Shown piece after piece: positions 1 to 9,226 of a DNA stretch of 64,000 nt. How positions within the stretch are numbered: position 1 is the stretch's first letter; each line of letters begins with the position of its first letter. The notes beneath the pieces were generated by a model. The model made no database searches. It was not told the origin of the DNA and was given only the letters and a program-made list of their open reading frames with translations. This DNA is from an uncultured Bacteroides sp. Lineage in GTDB: Bacteria > Bacteroidota > Bacteroidia > Bacteroidales > Bacteroidaceae. The stretch spans positions 62,001-126,000 of the forward strand of contig CAQOGY010000005.1 in assembly GCA_948847595.1 (NCBI GenBank), given 5' to 3'. Made by a program: the position numbers and the translations under genes.

Positions 1-1182
1 CGTTGATGTACGCAACAGACGGTTACGCTCAGCCACCATTTCATTATACCGGTCAATTGCACCTGCTACACCAGCATCCTGTAAACCGACATTTGCAGGC
101 AACACCTCATATTCAGTACCTTGCAGATATCTTTGCAGGTCCGTGACAAGATTAATCTGAGTCTGATTTTCCACACGTTTCTTCTCATATTCCGCATTGC
201 CGGTCAAGGCTATCTGGGCTTCACTTGTCAAATCCGTAATACCTGCGCTACGCTTAAAATTCTCCAAATCCCGCTCTGTACTACCTAGTTCTTTTGAGAT
301 GATACCTATACGTTCGTCGATAAACTCTGCCGTTCTCTGAGCCACCTCATTCTTGTCATTGTTGGCATTGATATTATACATTTCAAGCAACTTGTCTATA
401 TAGTCCTTACCACGTTGGGTACTGGAATTTTTAAGTGAAACGGTCACTACGGTAGTAGCTTTCGAAGTAGGAGTTATTAACAAGGAACCAGCGTATCCCT
501 TCGCAACAGAAAAAGGTCTGTTAATATAAGCAGTAATATGACGTTCTTTTGTTACACTCTCCGGACGAAGTGATGACAAGGTATCATTATTTGCAAAAAA
601 AGCAACCGTACCTTCATCGGTAGGGAGTACGGCAGGCAATTTCTCAAAACGTTTCCGGTACTCCTTTTTTCCAACCCAGATCTGTACATCCATCACGCCG
701 GAAGGTTGCAAGGACATACCTACTTCCATTGTATGAGGAAGTTTATCCGCTTCCTGTGGAGTCAGGCTTACCAGAACTGGAGAAGTACGATACAGTTCCT
801 TTTTTGGAAACCTGTCTTCGTCCATATAAGTCACGAACAATCCAAGAGAGCTGACCACCTCTCTCGCCAATGTCCTTGAACTTAGTACTTCAATCTCATT
901 TTCTATATTACTTGATGAAGAGACAAAGCCGTTCATCCCCATCTTTTCCAGTTCGGAAGACATATTCGCACCACCACCTTTCTTTTCATCCTTGATCAGG
1001 ACTGTGGCAGAAACATTATATACAGGTGTTGTCAGATGTAGATACCCCCATGCAACAGCAACACAAACTATTACTGAAACAACGAACCACGGCCAATGAA
1101 TCAGATAACGGAAAAGGATTTCCTGAATATTGATCTGTTCTTCGGATTGTATCTTCGTTCTTTCTTTTCTTTCCTCAATCAT
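1..1182 (-). CDS. Wzc-type polysaccharide co-polymerase/tyrosine kinase, N-terminal part (cut by window edge)
   Basis: The reading frame starts at 1182 (MIEERKERT) and runs off the left edge with 394 codons and no stop. A transmembrane segment lies at about residues 30-49 and opens a Wzz-type chain-length domain. A long helical region follows, with signatures such as GIISKELGSTERDLENFKR. The closely related complete gene at 55418-57832 has 804 residues with a C-terminal BY-kinase, so the kinase half is presumably outside the window. Family knowledge: such proteins sit in the inner membrane, control chain length and work with a Wza-type outer membrane channel. That channel gene ends 9 bp upstream. 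The family call is secure; presence of the kinase half is inferred. Confidence 0.9.
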   Translation of the reverse strand, partial: MIEERKERTKIQSEEQINIQEILFRYLIHWPWFVVSVIVCVAVAWGYLHLTTPVYNVSATVLIKDEKKGGGANMSSELEKMGMNGFVSSSSNIENEIEVLSSRTLAREVVSSLGLFVTYMDEDRFPKKELYRTSPVLVSLTPQEADKLPHTMEVGMSLQPSGVMDVQIWVGKKEYRKRFEKLPAVLPTDEGTVAFFANNDTLSSLRPESVTKERHITAYINRPFSVAKGYAGSLLITPTSKATTVVTVSLKNSSTQRGKDYIDKLLEMYNINANNDKNEVAQRTAEFIDERIGIISKELGSTERDLENFKRSAGITDLTSEAQIALTGNAEYEKKRVENQTQINLVTDLQRYLQGTEYEVLPANVGLQDAGVAGAIDRYNEMVAERNRLLRTST

Positions 1183-1191
1183 ATGATGTTA

Positions 1192-2025
1192 TTATCTGAA
1201 GATTGTTACTAATAAACTCGCTAATGAAATCAAGATAGATGTAGCGGAGAACCAAATACTCGTACTGCTACTGATATCCGAATTACGAGCCTTCGCTTTG
1301 TTCGGAGTCACATATACAATATCGTTCTGCTGCAACCAATAGTAAGGAGAAAGAAGAGTTTCGGCCTTATTCAAATCCAATGTTATAATCTGTTGTTTAC
1401 CGTCAGCACCTTCACGAATCAGTTTTACATTGTCACGAATTCCATAAATAGTCATGTCACCCGCCATGGCCAAGGCCTCCAACAGATTCACTTTTTCATT
1501 GCTGATAGTAAATGTACCAGGACTAGCGACTTCTCCTAACACGGAGATTTTATAGTTGACCATACGGGCGGTAACAAGCGGTGTTTCTTTGATATAAGGT
1601 TTCAGTTTCTCCACTATCATTTGCTCCACCTCCTTTTTGGTCAGCCCCCCAACTTTCAATATCCCCAATACAGGAAAATTGATATTACCCTCATTATCTA
1701 CCAGATAAGTCTGTTGGGAGGATTGAGAAGTTCCCTGTGAGTTCCCGGAAGTCAAACCAACGGAACCAACCACTCCCAGGTTGAAAGGAGCTGCCAATTC
1801 AGGGTTCGTACATGACACCATGATAGTAAGCTGATCCTTAGGCATTATCCTGGCATCATACAGAGTTTCCTGTTGGGCAACCTGTCCCACAACTTCAGAG
1901 TCCTGCAGATAGGGGACTTTCTTGTATGACTGGCAGGAAGCAAGCAGAAAGAGTACAAACAGGCAGGAAAGTATTCCACCGACTTTTTTCTGCATACTTG
2001 CAGCAATGCAAAATGAATTGTTCAT
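1192..2025 (-). CDS. Wza-type polysaccharide export outer membrane lipoprotein
   Basis: This lipoprotein forms the outer membrane channel for capsule or exopolysaccharide export. The signal peptide ends in a lipobox (LLASC). A Poly_export domain follows (RIMPKDQLTIMVSC) and then an SLBB-type domain (ISVLGEVASPGTF, LLEALAMAGDM). A hydrophobic C-terminal segment (FSATSILISLASLLVTIF) matches the membrane-inserted tail of Wza proteins. The frame is open up to 2064, but that start would overlap the upstream gene by 26 bp. The Met at 2025 begins 13 bp after the upstream stop; the Met at 1995 is also possible. The protein is strongly similar to that at 57842-58642. It is co-directional with the Wzc gene 9 bp downstream. 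Confidence 0.93.
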   Translation of the reverse strand: MNNSFCIAASMQKKVGGILSCLFVLFLLASCQSYKKVPYLQDSEVVGQVAQQETLYDARIMPKDQLTIMVSCTNPELAAPFNLGVVGSVGLTSGNSQGTSQSSQQTYLVDNEGNINFPVLGILKVGGLTKKEVEQMIVEKLKPYIKETPLVTARMVNYKISVLGEVASPGTFTISNEKVNLLEALAMAGDMTIYGIRDNVKLIREGADGKQQIITLDLNKAETLLSPYYWLQQNDIVYVTPNKAKARNSDISSSTSIWFSATSILISLASLLVTIFR

Positions 2026-2038
2026 AATATATTCTAGT

Positions 2039-3970
2039 TTATTGTTCTTTATCCAATACCTCAAATCGCGGAGAATTCTTTGATTTGAACTCAGGAACCA
2101 CTTTCTTCATCAGTCTGACCGTATCCATGATCTTAACCGCACGGGAAAGTCTCTCAAACTCTGTGTACGTATCAAGGATATCGGCATACTCATACCGACG
2201 GACTTTAGCTATCATAATCTTCTTGTTCTCAGTCGGAAGCGTATTTTCCTTATCACTCAATACTTCCTCATAAAGCTTCTCACCAGGGCGTAAGCCTGTG
2301 AATTCAATCTTGATATCCTCTCCCGGACGATAACCCGCCAGTTCAATCATACGGGTAGCCAAGTCGACTATTTTCACAGCCTTCCCCATCTCAAAGACAA
2401 AAATCTCATTACCCTCTCCCATCGTAGCAGCTTCCATTACCAAACGGCATGCCTCAGGAATGGTCATGAAGAAGCGGATGATATCAGGATGAGTAACTGT
2501 GACAGGACCGCCATTCTCAATCTGTTCTCTAAAGCGAGGAATAACTGAACCGTTACTACCCAATACATTACCGAAACGGGTAGTGATGAATTTGGTATTG
2601 CCTTTAACCTTTCCCTCACGGATGGCACATCCCAGACTCTGTACATAGATTTCCGCCAGACGTTTGGAACAGCCCATCACATTGGTAGGATTCACGGCTT
2701 TATCGGTAGAGACCATGATCATTTTTTCCGCACCATACTCCACAGCCATATCAGCTACCTGACGGGAACCTGTGACATTGACCAGTACGGCTTCGCAAGG
2801 ATTCTCTTCCATCAATGGGACATGCTTGTAAGCGGCGGCATGAAAGACAATTTGCGGATGATAGAGATCGAATACCATGCGTACACGTTCTTTCACACGC
2901 ACATCGCCAATCACCGGAATAAAATCTATGGCTGGATATTTTTTCTCAAATTCAAGACGGACATTATGCAAAGGAGTCTCGGCAGAGTCAAACATGATGA
3001 GTTTCTGAATACCCATCTGTACAAGCTGACGGCAAAGTTCACTACCGATACTACCTGCCGCACCGGTTACCAACACAACTTTTCCCCGGAACTCTTCGGC
3101 GACCTGACGAAGATTGATGTTTATTTCAGCACGACCCAGCAAGTCTTCAATCTTAATGGGACGTATCCACTGATGGAAATTACCGTCGGAATCCGCCTCA
3201 CTAATAGTGGGAGCAATCAGAGTTTTAAGAGCATTGCTTTTACAATACTCCAAAAGACGGTTTTCCTCCAGACGGGTATCCTCATAACGGGCAAACAGAA
3301 TACCCTTAATACCACGCTTACGTATTATATAGTCAACATCCGATTCATTTTCAAAATAATAAATAGGAAGATCCGCCAAGTGGCGACGGCTGTTGTTTTT
3401 GCCATAAACATAAAAGCCTGCGACCTTATAATGTGCACTGTCACGGAGACGCAACTTCAAGGCCACACTCTCCTCGTCAACACCATAAATAAGGATACGT
3501 GTATTCTTCTTATTTACCCAATCCAACAAAAAATCGTAAGTGATGATAAGTGAAACACGAAAGACCGTCAGCGCAGCCAGCGTCAACAAACCGTCAAACA
3601 GAAGGTAGGAGACTTTATAATTATCAAGTAGCTGTGTGTCGGATATAATCCAGAAAGAAATCACGGACAAACATCCTATCTTGAATAATACAGCGCACAT
3701 AATACGCCAAAGCTCGCGTGCCTGAGAAAAACGGATGGTATTGCGATAGGTGTGAAACAATAAGGCTCCGGCAACACTTGCCACCAAAGAAACGCCGACA
3801 AACTGACAAAGCATCCAGTCGCTCATCGGAACATGCGCCATATAATGAATGACAGCATAAGCGACCAATGAACATAAGACAGATACCACCGTATCAATAC
3901 CCAAAATGATCCAATAACTCAAATAGTTCTTACGAGCGTATTGAGCTATACCCCTTAATGTTTTTTCCAT
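2039..3970 (-). CDS. Membrane-bound UDP-sugar 4,6-dehydratase/epimerase (PglF/WbpM/CapD type)
   Basis: A 643-residue protein that likely converts UDP-GlcNAc (or a related sugar) to a 4-keto-6-deoxy intermediate for polysaccharide synthesis. The N-terminal 150 residues contain four or five hydrophobic helices. A first nucleotide-binding-like domain follows (RILIYGVDEESVALKLR). From about residue 300 there is an extended short-chain dehydrogenase domain with the dinucleotide motif GAAGSIGSEL. The segment STDKAVNPTNVMGCSKR is typical of the large membrane dehydratases, which lack the classical YxxxK tyrosine. The open frame reaches 4000, but MEKTLRG at 3970 fits the family start better. It is the first large enzyme gene after upxY, and Wza follows. 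The exact product sugar cannot be read from sequence. Confidence 0.9.
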   Translation of the reverse strand: MEKTLRGIAQYARKNYLSYWIILGIDTVVSVLCSLVAYAVIHYMAHVPMSDWMLCQFVGVSLVASVAGALLFHTYRNTIRFSQARELWRIMCAVLFKIGCLSVISFWIISDTQLLDNYKVSYLLFDGLLTLAALTVFRVSLIITYDFLLDWVNKKNTRILIYGVDEESVALKLRLRDSAHYKVAGFYVYGKNNSRRHLADLPIYYFENESDVDYIIRKRGIKGILFARYEDTRLEENRLLEYCKSNALKTLIAPTISEADSDGNFHQWIRPIKIEDLLGRAEININLRQVAEEFRGKVVLVTGAAGSIGSELCRQLVQMGIQKLIMFDSAETPLHNVRLEFEKKYPAIDFIPVIGDVRVKERVRMVFDLYHPQIVFHAAAYKHVPLMEENPCEAVLVNVTGSRQVADMAVEYGAEKMIMVSTDKAVNPTNVMGCSKRLAEIYVQSLGCAIREGKVKGNTKFITTRFGNVLGSNGSVIPRFREQIENGGPVTVTHPDIIRFFMTIPEACRLVMEAATMGEGNEIFVFEMGKAVKIVDLATRMIELAGYRPGEDIKIEFTGLRPGEKLYEEVLSDKENTLPTENKKIMIAKVRRYEYADILDTYTEFERLSRAVKIMDTVRLMKKVVPEFKSKNSPRFEVLDKEQ

Positions 3971-4100
3971 TATAGTATAAACGAATAAATTATATTTCAA
4001 ATTGACTGATTTGATCGATAATTATCACCTTCTGATAGTTACGCACACTTCTACACTGCATCTTTCAAAAGATACAATTTATCAATACTTTCATGGATTT

Positions 4101-4214
4101 TTATTTATTCGAGAGGTCACCGGTATATGTATCTGATTTTTCATCACCGATGTCTGATAGACTGTCTGCTAGATTTCGCAAACTTTCATTACATTCTTGT
4201 AGTAGAATCCCCAT
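4101..4214 (-). CDS. Possible small protein (37 aa) between upxY and the dehydratase gene
   Basis: A short frame begins with ATG at 4214, 24 bp after the upxY stop, and ends with TAA at 4101. It would encode an acidic, soluble 37-residue peptide beginning MGILLQECNESL. It lies where Bacteroides capsule loci commonly have upxZ, but it is far shorter than an UpxZ protein and I see no clear similarity. It could be an upxZ remnant, a genuine small protein or chance. The surrounding stretch 3971-4237 holds nothing else I can support. Confidence 0.3.
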   Translation of the reverse strand: MGILLQECNESLRNLADSLSDIGDEKSDTYTGDLSNK

Positions 4215-4237
4215 ACCCCCATAAAATAAACAGATGA

Positions 4238-4828
4238 TTAATCGTGTAATTCCCCTTTTTCTGATACCGGCTCAACACATCCAACCGGTATATCCACGCA
4301 TGCACACCCTAACATTGTCAATCGGACAGCAACCTTTGATTTCCCATTCACATTTACCAGTTCCCCTTCCAGTCCTGCTAATGGTCCTTTGATAACCCGT
4401 ATCTTCTCTCCCGGTGCCAATGGCGATGTGCTCATACTAATCGTCTCATCCGAATAGTCGAGCATAAATTTGAATCGCAACATTTGCTGGTCAGGAATGA
4501 TAGCCGGAGTACTCTCCCCACGTAGTACCATATAACGGCTGATTGCGGATAAGGTTAAAACTTCTTTTTGTTCATGTAAATCAACGTGAACGAAAATCAT
4601 CATCGGAATTAATACCCGGTCAACAACTTTACGGCGATCGCTCCATTGATGTACTTCCTGTTGAATCGGAAGGAAGTTTTCAATCCCCATTTTTGTGAGA
4701 CGCTCACTCGTTTTTTTCTCGTGACAGATGCGCACAATTGCCACTAACCAACGTTTAGAGCGTGCTACGCCGCTGCCAATCACATTTGTTGGCAGAGTTT
4801 TTCGGTCGTCATTTTTGTTAATGATCAT
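4238..4828 (-). CDS. UpxY-family transcription antiterminator (NusG-like)
   Basis: A 196-residue NusG paralogue of the UpxY type, the first gene of Bacteroides capsular polysaccharide loci. The NGN-like domain spans about residues 25-125 (KRWLVAIVRICHEKKTSERL, ENFLPIQQEVHQWSDRRK, VHVDL). A KOW motif follows at about 140-170 (IRVIKGPLAGLEGELV). Family knowledge: each UpxY rides RNA polymerase on its own locus and prevents premature termination in the untranslated leader. It is preceded by a good promoter at 4884-4916 and a short leader with a hairpin. The usual partner gene upxZ is not visible directly downstream. It marks 1-4916 as the beginning of a capsule locus reading leftward. Confidence 0.92.
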   Translation of the reverse strand: MIINKNDDRKTLPTNVIGSGVARSKRWLVAIVRICHEKKTSERLTKMGIENFLPIQQEVHQWSDRRKVVDRVLIPMMIFVHVDLHEQKEVLTLSAISRYMVLRGESTPAIIPDQQMLRFKFMLDYSDETISMSTSPLAPGEKIRVIKGPLAGLEGELVNVNGKSKVAVRLTMLGCACVDIPVGCVEPVSEKGELHD

Positions 4829-4844
4829 GTATTTTAGCCTTCAT

Positions 4845-4865
4845 TTCTCCGTTGCTTCTTCGGTA
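4845..4865 (-). other. Hairpin in the upxY leader
   Basis: On the minus strand CCGTTAC and GCAACGG, 7 bp each with one mismatch, flank a 7-nt loop between the promoter and the upxY start. It may be an element read by the antiterminator or a simple pause site; this is inferred from its position only. Confidence 0.4.
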
Positions 4866-4883
4866 ACGGAATGAATTTGGTTG

Positions 4884-4916
4884 CAAATATAGGCAAAATT
4901 ATAAATAGTAAACAAG
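4884..4916 (-). promoter_or_regulatory. Promoter of the left polysaccharide locus (upxY)
   Basis: On the minus strand a TATATTTG box (plus-strand 4884-4891) fits the Bacteroides -7 consensus TAnnTTTG. CTTG at 4913-4916 lies 21 bp upstream as the -33 element. Transcription would start near 4877, giving a leader of about 50 nt before the upxY start at 4828. I found no inverted repeats around it, so it does not look invertible. Confidence 0.65.
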
Positions 4917-4961
4917 AAAAAACGTTTTCTTTTTACTCACAAATCCAAATATGTGGTTAAA

Positions 4962-7900
4962 TTACTTTTCTACACAACGAACAAAGCAGGCGTCCTTACC
5001 TCCACTTGTCCCCCAGCTACCCATAGGATAAAAATCGAATGTAAAATAATTGAAGTCCCAACCGACATTGTCCGTCGTTGTACCATTTATTTTATTCTGC
5101 CCGGTCTTGCCATACCAATATATCGCACCCGGACGCATATAGATGTCATAAAACAATGGACAGTCATTGACACCATTAGGATAAAGGTCACTTGCATCAT
5201 TTGAGCTAAAGTACGTATTCCTACTTGCAGCATATCTTAAAATTCCCTTGTACTGATTTTCGGCCAATTCACCTCGAGAATCTTTTCGATGCCCATAACC
5301 GGAAGCACCTATCGGAAAGAAAAGATTTTTTCCTGTTTGTTCGTTATAGACAAAACATCCTCTCATTCCACGTGCCTTTGAGGTTGTGTAATCGTAACCG
5401 TACACATCATTAAGGTCATCTGCAACTTCTTTCGCTCCATCTCCATATAGCACTCCGTATCCCTGTTTTATAATATCACTATCAAACAATGCCTGATAAT
5501 CTGAGGCACTGGCAACCCTCCAACCGGTTTTAGGCTCTGTAAAATCTGCGTTTTTGGCTATATCACTCCACTTCTTCTTTTCACCACTTCCGGCTATTGT
5601 AAAAAAGCCATCTGCCGGATATGAGTTGTTAAAATCTTCCGGTAGTACATTCACCCAATATTCCTTGGGATTCTTATTATTCAGCGCATCAATAGGATAA
5701 TCCCAATTACCACGCCCGAACAGAGAGCCTTCGTCCAGCGGAGATTCAGCTTCTTCCGTTTTTGTCCTCATGTTCTTGGTGTGCCATCTCGTTCCGCCTG
5801 CTATCAGGTTGTCCGGACTATCACCCTGCCGTACAAATATCAGATGATAACAAGTATAGTTGTGATATTCGACCCTTATAATAGCATAACGGGAAGTATT
5901 GGCACCACACGTTCCATCAAAATTGACATTAAAATCAATCTCGGAACCTGTTTTTCCATATACGGTATCTTTTATACATTCGGACATTCCACTGCCTTTG
6001 TCAAGGTTGACAACTTGGCCTGCACTACCATCGCTGTTACAATACCTTACAACATATGCTTTCCACGGTCCTTCTGACACAAATGTTTCAAATTTGGTTG
6101 CATTCTCCTTTGGTAAACGTTTCAGCACCACATGAAACGGATCACTCTTTCCGCTACTACGAAATATGCCTTTGGGATTGACAATACGACGTACTTGATA
6201 AATGGTTACCATATTTTCAAACGTTTTTTCCAGACCTTTCAGCTTGGTCGTAATCTTGACTTCCGCCTTCCGATGGTATGCGACATAAGGATTGTTACCC
6301 GTATAAGCCGTTTCTTTTATCAATTGCTTGGCACGTGTATACATAGGTATAAAGACATTGTATGTATTCGCTTCGGTAGGATGTTGTTCCACACGGTATG
6401 TGTCTTTCGAATCGGAATCTGCTGTGATATGTTCGCCTACACTCATATCCGTATATGTACGCTCTCCTCTTTTAGGAACTTTCTCATAATGATCCTTATT
6501 AGAATCTACAGTTACCGAAGAGGTCGTTTTAGGAATAACCAGATCGACAGTCTTATGTAATGAAAGAAAACCATTCCACTGATTCTCATTCGACTTGTCC
6601 ATTTTAGAATAATATATCGAGTCATTGGCATTATACGGAGCCCAGCGATTATCCATAATTTCCGCCTTTATGTATTCAATTTCACGCCCACCTGTATTTA
6701 CTTTAATTGGATACATCATTGAGTGATTATACAAGTATGATATGAAATAGGGTTCCGGAGTTACAACACCCGGTTCCGGCTCCACATACTCGATATGCCA
6801 GTCTACATCGTTGGCAAAATTATTGAATCCGAGTGTCAGTTTGTAATGGCAGTTACGCTTGGCATTATAATCTTTGAAAATATCCTGCCCAAGCATGAAC
6901 CGGTACTTGATAGGACCGTTTCCAATTCTTTCTGAATTGATGGAGACGTAATAAGCGTCTACTTCTACATATGTGCCATATGGTTTGTCATCCTTAAGCT
7001 TATAGCCGGGGTCTCCCGGCATCCCCGGAGCGTCAAGCCCGTCTTTTCCATCAGCATCCTGCCGCTTGTCCTTACCTTCCCCCTGTATATTCTCATAAAA
7101 GTATACAGCGACAGAGTCTTCATGATGCGAACCATAATGGGGATTTCCCCGCGTGATACGCGGGCCATTATATTCGTGGTCGTAATCCGTAGGCAAGTCT
7201 CCTTTATAGTATTTTATTTCTTCACCGTCCAACAAAGTTTTGCTCAGTCCGTATCCTTCCGCACCTACATTATTATCTTCCCCCAGATAACATTGTGACG
7301 GAATATCTTTTATCCGTACCGATTTAAGGTATACAAAAACGCCTTCTTTCAGGCGACTGCCGTCATAAGCGATCGTAAGTTTCGAAGCAGCCCGGCGCAA
7401 CCACGAATGCAGGTAGATGCTCGGTCTGTTGATGGTAAGAGGTTCGTTTTCCGGCTGATCTTTCTTGGTCGACGTGAAATATCCAAGCATCTGACTGTTC
7501 TTGCCGACTTCACCGGAAACATTATGCCAGGTAAGCGGTATACGCTTTAACCCCTCTTTGGTCTTGATATAATCGGAATACTTGATAAGAAGATCGGGGA
7601 TATTGGCAACAGCATAAATATAGTATCTACCAAAAGGTATTTCTTTCAATTTGAAAGTGACACGTGGAGTCTGTGTCTCTGCTGATACATTGTTATCTGC
7701 GTCTGTATCCACACGTTTCTCATCAGTGATTTCATAGTCTAGAATCTGACGGCTTTGATTCTCCACAAGGTTTCCACTTTCATCATACAACAAGACATAG
7801 ATCGTCTCTATTTCCTTAATCGCATCTCCCGCCGCTCTTGTGCTTTGCGTAAGCCCTGAAGCCATAGGACGGAAATCCACGGTAACAGACACCGTGCTTT

Positions 7901-8006
7901 TACCCTCCCCGACGGATTCCGGTCTTTCAAACCAGTCGTCCACACAACTTGCCACACTGAAGACAAGTACCAACAGAGATGTATATACTATATCGCGTCT
8001 CATCAT
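4962..8006 (-). CDS. Large fimbrial tip/adhesin lipoprotein (DUF4906-like)
   Basis: This 1014-residue protein is the last gene of the fimbrial operon. The signal peptide ends in a lipobox-like VASC. An N-terminal fimbrillin-type domain follows (STVSVTVDFRP, IETIYVLLYDESGNLV, GRYYIYAVANIPDLL). A central part has several beta-rich repeats, and the C-terminal domain ends in DACFVRCVEK, the VRCV ending common in Bacteroidales surface proteins. A short Gly/Pro-rich stretch near residue 330 (GLDAPGMPGDPG) looks like a flexible linker. The size, the last position and the domain order suggest a tip adhesin like Mfa5 of Porphyromonas. The ligand is unknown. The gene starts 44 bp after the preceding one. 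Confidence 0.8.
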   Translation of the reverse strand: MMRRDIVYTSLLVLVFSVASCVDDWFERPESVGEGKSTVSVTVDFRPMASGLTQSTRAAGDAIKEIETIYVLLYDESGNLVENQSRQILDYEITDEKRVDTDADNNVSAETQTPRVTFKLKEIPFGRYYIYAVANIPDLLIKYSDYIKTKEGLKRIPLTWHNVSGEVGKNSQMLGYFTSTKKDQPENEPLTINRPSIYLHSWLRRAASKLTIAYDGSRLKEGVFVYLKSVRIKDIPSQCYLGEDNNVGAEGYGLSKTLLDGEEIKYYKGDLPTDYDHEYNGPRITRGNPHYGSHHEDSVAVYFYENIQGEGKDKRQDADGKDGLDAPGMPGDPGYKLKDDKPYGTYVEVDAYYVSINSERIGNGPIKYRFMLGQDIFKDYNAKRNCHYKLTLGFNNFANDVDWHIEYVEPEPGVVTPEPYFISYLYNHSMMYPIKVNTGGREIEYIKAEIMDNRWAPYNANDSIYYSKMDKSNENQWNGFLSLHKTVDLVIPKTTSSVTVDSNKDHYEKVPKRGERTYTDMSVGEHITADSDSKDTYRVEQHPTEANTYNVFIPMYTRAKQLIKETAYTGNNPYVAYHRKAEVKITTKLKGLEKTFENMVTIYQVRRIVNPKGIFRSSGKSDPFHVVLKRLPKENATKFETFVSEGPWKAYVVRYCNSDGSAGQVVNLDKGSGMSECIKDTVYGKTGSEIDFNVNFDGTCGANTSRYAIIRVEYHNYTCYHLIFVRQGDSPDNLIAGGTRWHTKNMRTKTEEAESPLDEGSLFGRGNWDYPIDALNNKNPKEYWVNVLPEDFNNSYPADGFFTIAGSGEKKKWSDIAKNADFTEPKTGWRVASASDYQALFDSDIIKQGYGVLYGDGAKEVADDLNDVYGYDYTTSKARGMRGCFVYNEQTGKNLFFPIGASGYGHRKDSRGELAENQYKGILRYAASRNTYFSSNDASDLYPNGVNDCPLFYDIYMRPGAIYWYGKTGQNKINGTTTDNVGWDFNYFTFDFYPMGSWGTSGGKDACFVRCVEK

Positions 8007-8050
8007 CTTATCGTATTATCATTCTTTTTTATTTGTTTTTGCCATTTCAT

Positions 8051-9226
8051 TTATAATCCGAAATCCGGTTTAAGGATAACCTCACTATAAGGTATCACAT
8101 CTACTTTTACCCCTTCCTCCCAAAATGTGACGTCAACCAATATGTATGTGTTGCGGAAAAGGGCTCTCAGATTAGGGAAAGACCGGGTAAACGATACTTT
8201 TTTCTCCTCTGAGGTTCCGGCTTCCCCTTCAGGAGTTTTTTCTGTCAGATGAAGGGTCATCATATAGGCTTGCTCTCCATATTCTTGTGCTCCATCTTTG
8301 AGATTCTTACTTTCCGGAAGATAAAACACGGGGAATATTTTTTCACCGGGAGTGGGAGCTTCATTCACGTGATATGTGAGACCGGGAACCAGAGTCGGGG
8401 AACGAACGACAACTTCCTCGTGAATCTGTCCGGAAGGAATATCGTAATCCTGTATCCACCCTCTCCTATCCGCCAACGTCACATCCTCCAGATGATTTTG
8501 CGACTCATCCGCCACTTTTTTCAGCCAGTCGATCCAAAAGAACGGCTCACCCTCAAAAAGCATCTCCTTTTCCTTTTTATGAGGTATCAGATACGTTTTC
8601 TCGACTATTCCGGAAATACCGATTGCATCCACACTGACAGCATTTTCACGTTCGTTCGTGAGACGGAAAGTAAATTTGGTAGCGGCACGAACCAAATAGA
8701 ACTGCCGCTCTACCAAACTCTCCGCATTGACCGGGACATCATACACCGAGCTCATAGGAATGGGGTTCTTATAATCGGGGGTGAAATACAATTCGTCCAC
8801 AATGCTTCGGAATGTATTATCGCCTGCTGTCAATGTTTCCAATTTTCCGTGAAGCTCGGAAGATACGCTTTCTTCGTTAGCTATCAGGTATATTTTCTTT
8901 GTTTCATTCCGTGTCACCTTTAGTATCCTGAAACATTCGGTTTGAGGGGAGTTACCAAAATCGACATGAACGTTATGCTCCACACTGCCGTCCGCATGAA
9001 GGACAATAATGCGTAACGTGTACATATATTCGACAGGGCTATCCGCAGGGATATCGGCCGCACGGGTTTTGTCAAGAAGAGCGGTATGCAGGATGAGCGT
9101 AGCGGTGGGATCGTCCGGCTGTACTTCGTCCGTATAGCCACTTGTTCCGCTACTACATGCTGTCAACAACAATGCCCAACTGACAAATGCCGCCATCCAT
9201 TCCATATGTCGCAGCATTTTTTTCAC
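8051..9226 (-). CDS. Fimbrial accessory/adaptor lipoprotein (Mfa3/Mfa4-like)
   Basis: A 391-residue secreted lipoprotein: the signal peptide ends in LLTAC, followed by a Ser/Gly linker. It has the two-domain beta pattern of Bacteroidetes fimbrillins, with the typical TRAADIPADSPVEYMYTLRI start of the first domain. The C-terminal strand region includes NTYILVDVTFWEEG. Its ATG overlaps the stop of the upstream gene by 4 bp, so translation is probably coupled. Placed between the Mfa2-like anchor and the large tip protein, it is likely a minor pilus subunit or adaptor. The family is inferred from context and layout rather than from a single diagnostic motif. Confidence 0.72.
   Translation of the reverse strand: MKKMLRHMEWMAAFVSWALLLTACSSGTSGYTDEVQPDDPTATLILHTALLDKTRAADIPADSPVEYMYTLRIIVLHADGSVEHNVHVDFGNSPQTECFRILKVTRNETKKIYLIANEESVSSELHGKLETLTAGDNTFRSIVDELYFTPDYKNPIPMSSVYDVPVNAESLVERQFYLVRAATKFTFRLTNERENAVSVDAIGISGIVEKTYLIPHKKEKEMLFEGEPFFWIDWLKKVADESQNHLEDVTLADRRGWIQDYDIPSGQIHEEVVVRSPTLVPGLTYHVNEAPTPGEKIFPVFYLPESKNLKDGAQEYGEQAYMMTLHLTEKTPEGEAGTSEEKKVSFTRSFPNLRALFRNTYILVDVTFWEEGVKVDVIPYSEVILKPDFGL

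Noticed and set aside
2822..3553. A 243-codon plus-strand frame opposite the dehydratase gene
   Set aside because: It covers a well-conserved enzyme on the minus strand, and its own translation shows no family features.
4884..4933. Invertible promoter ahead of upxY
   Set aside because: Capsule promoters in Bacteroides are often invertible, so I searched for inverted repeats around this one. None of adequate length was found, only short A/T-rich palindromes.
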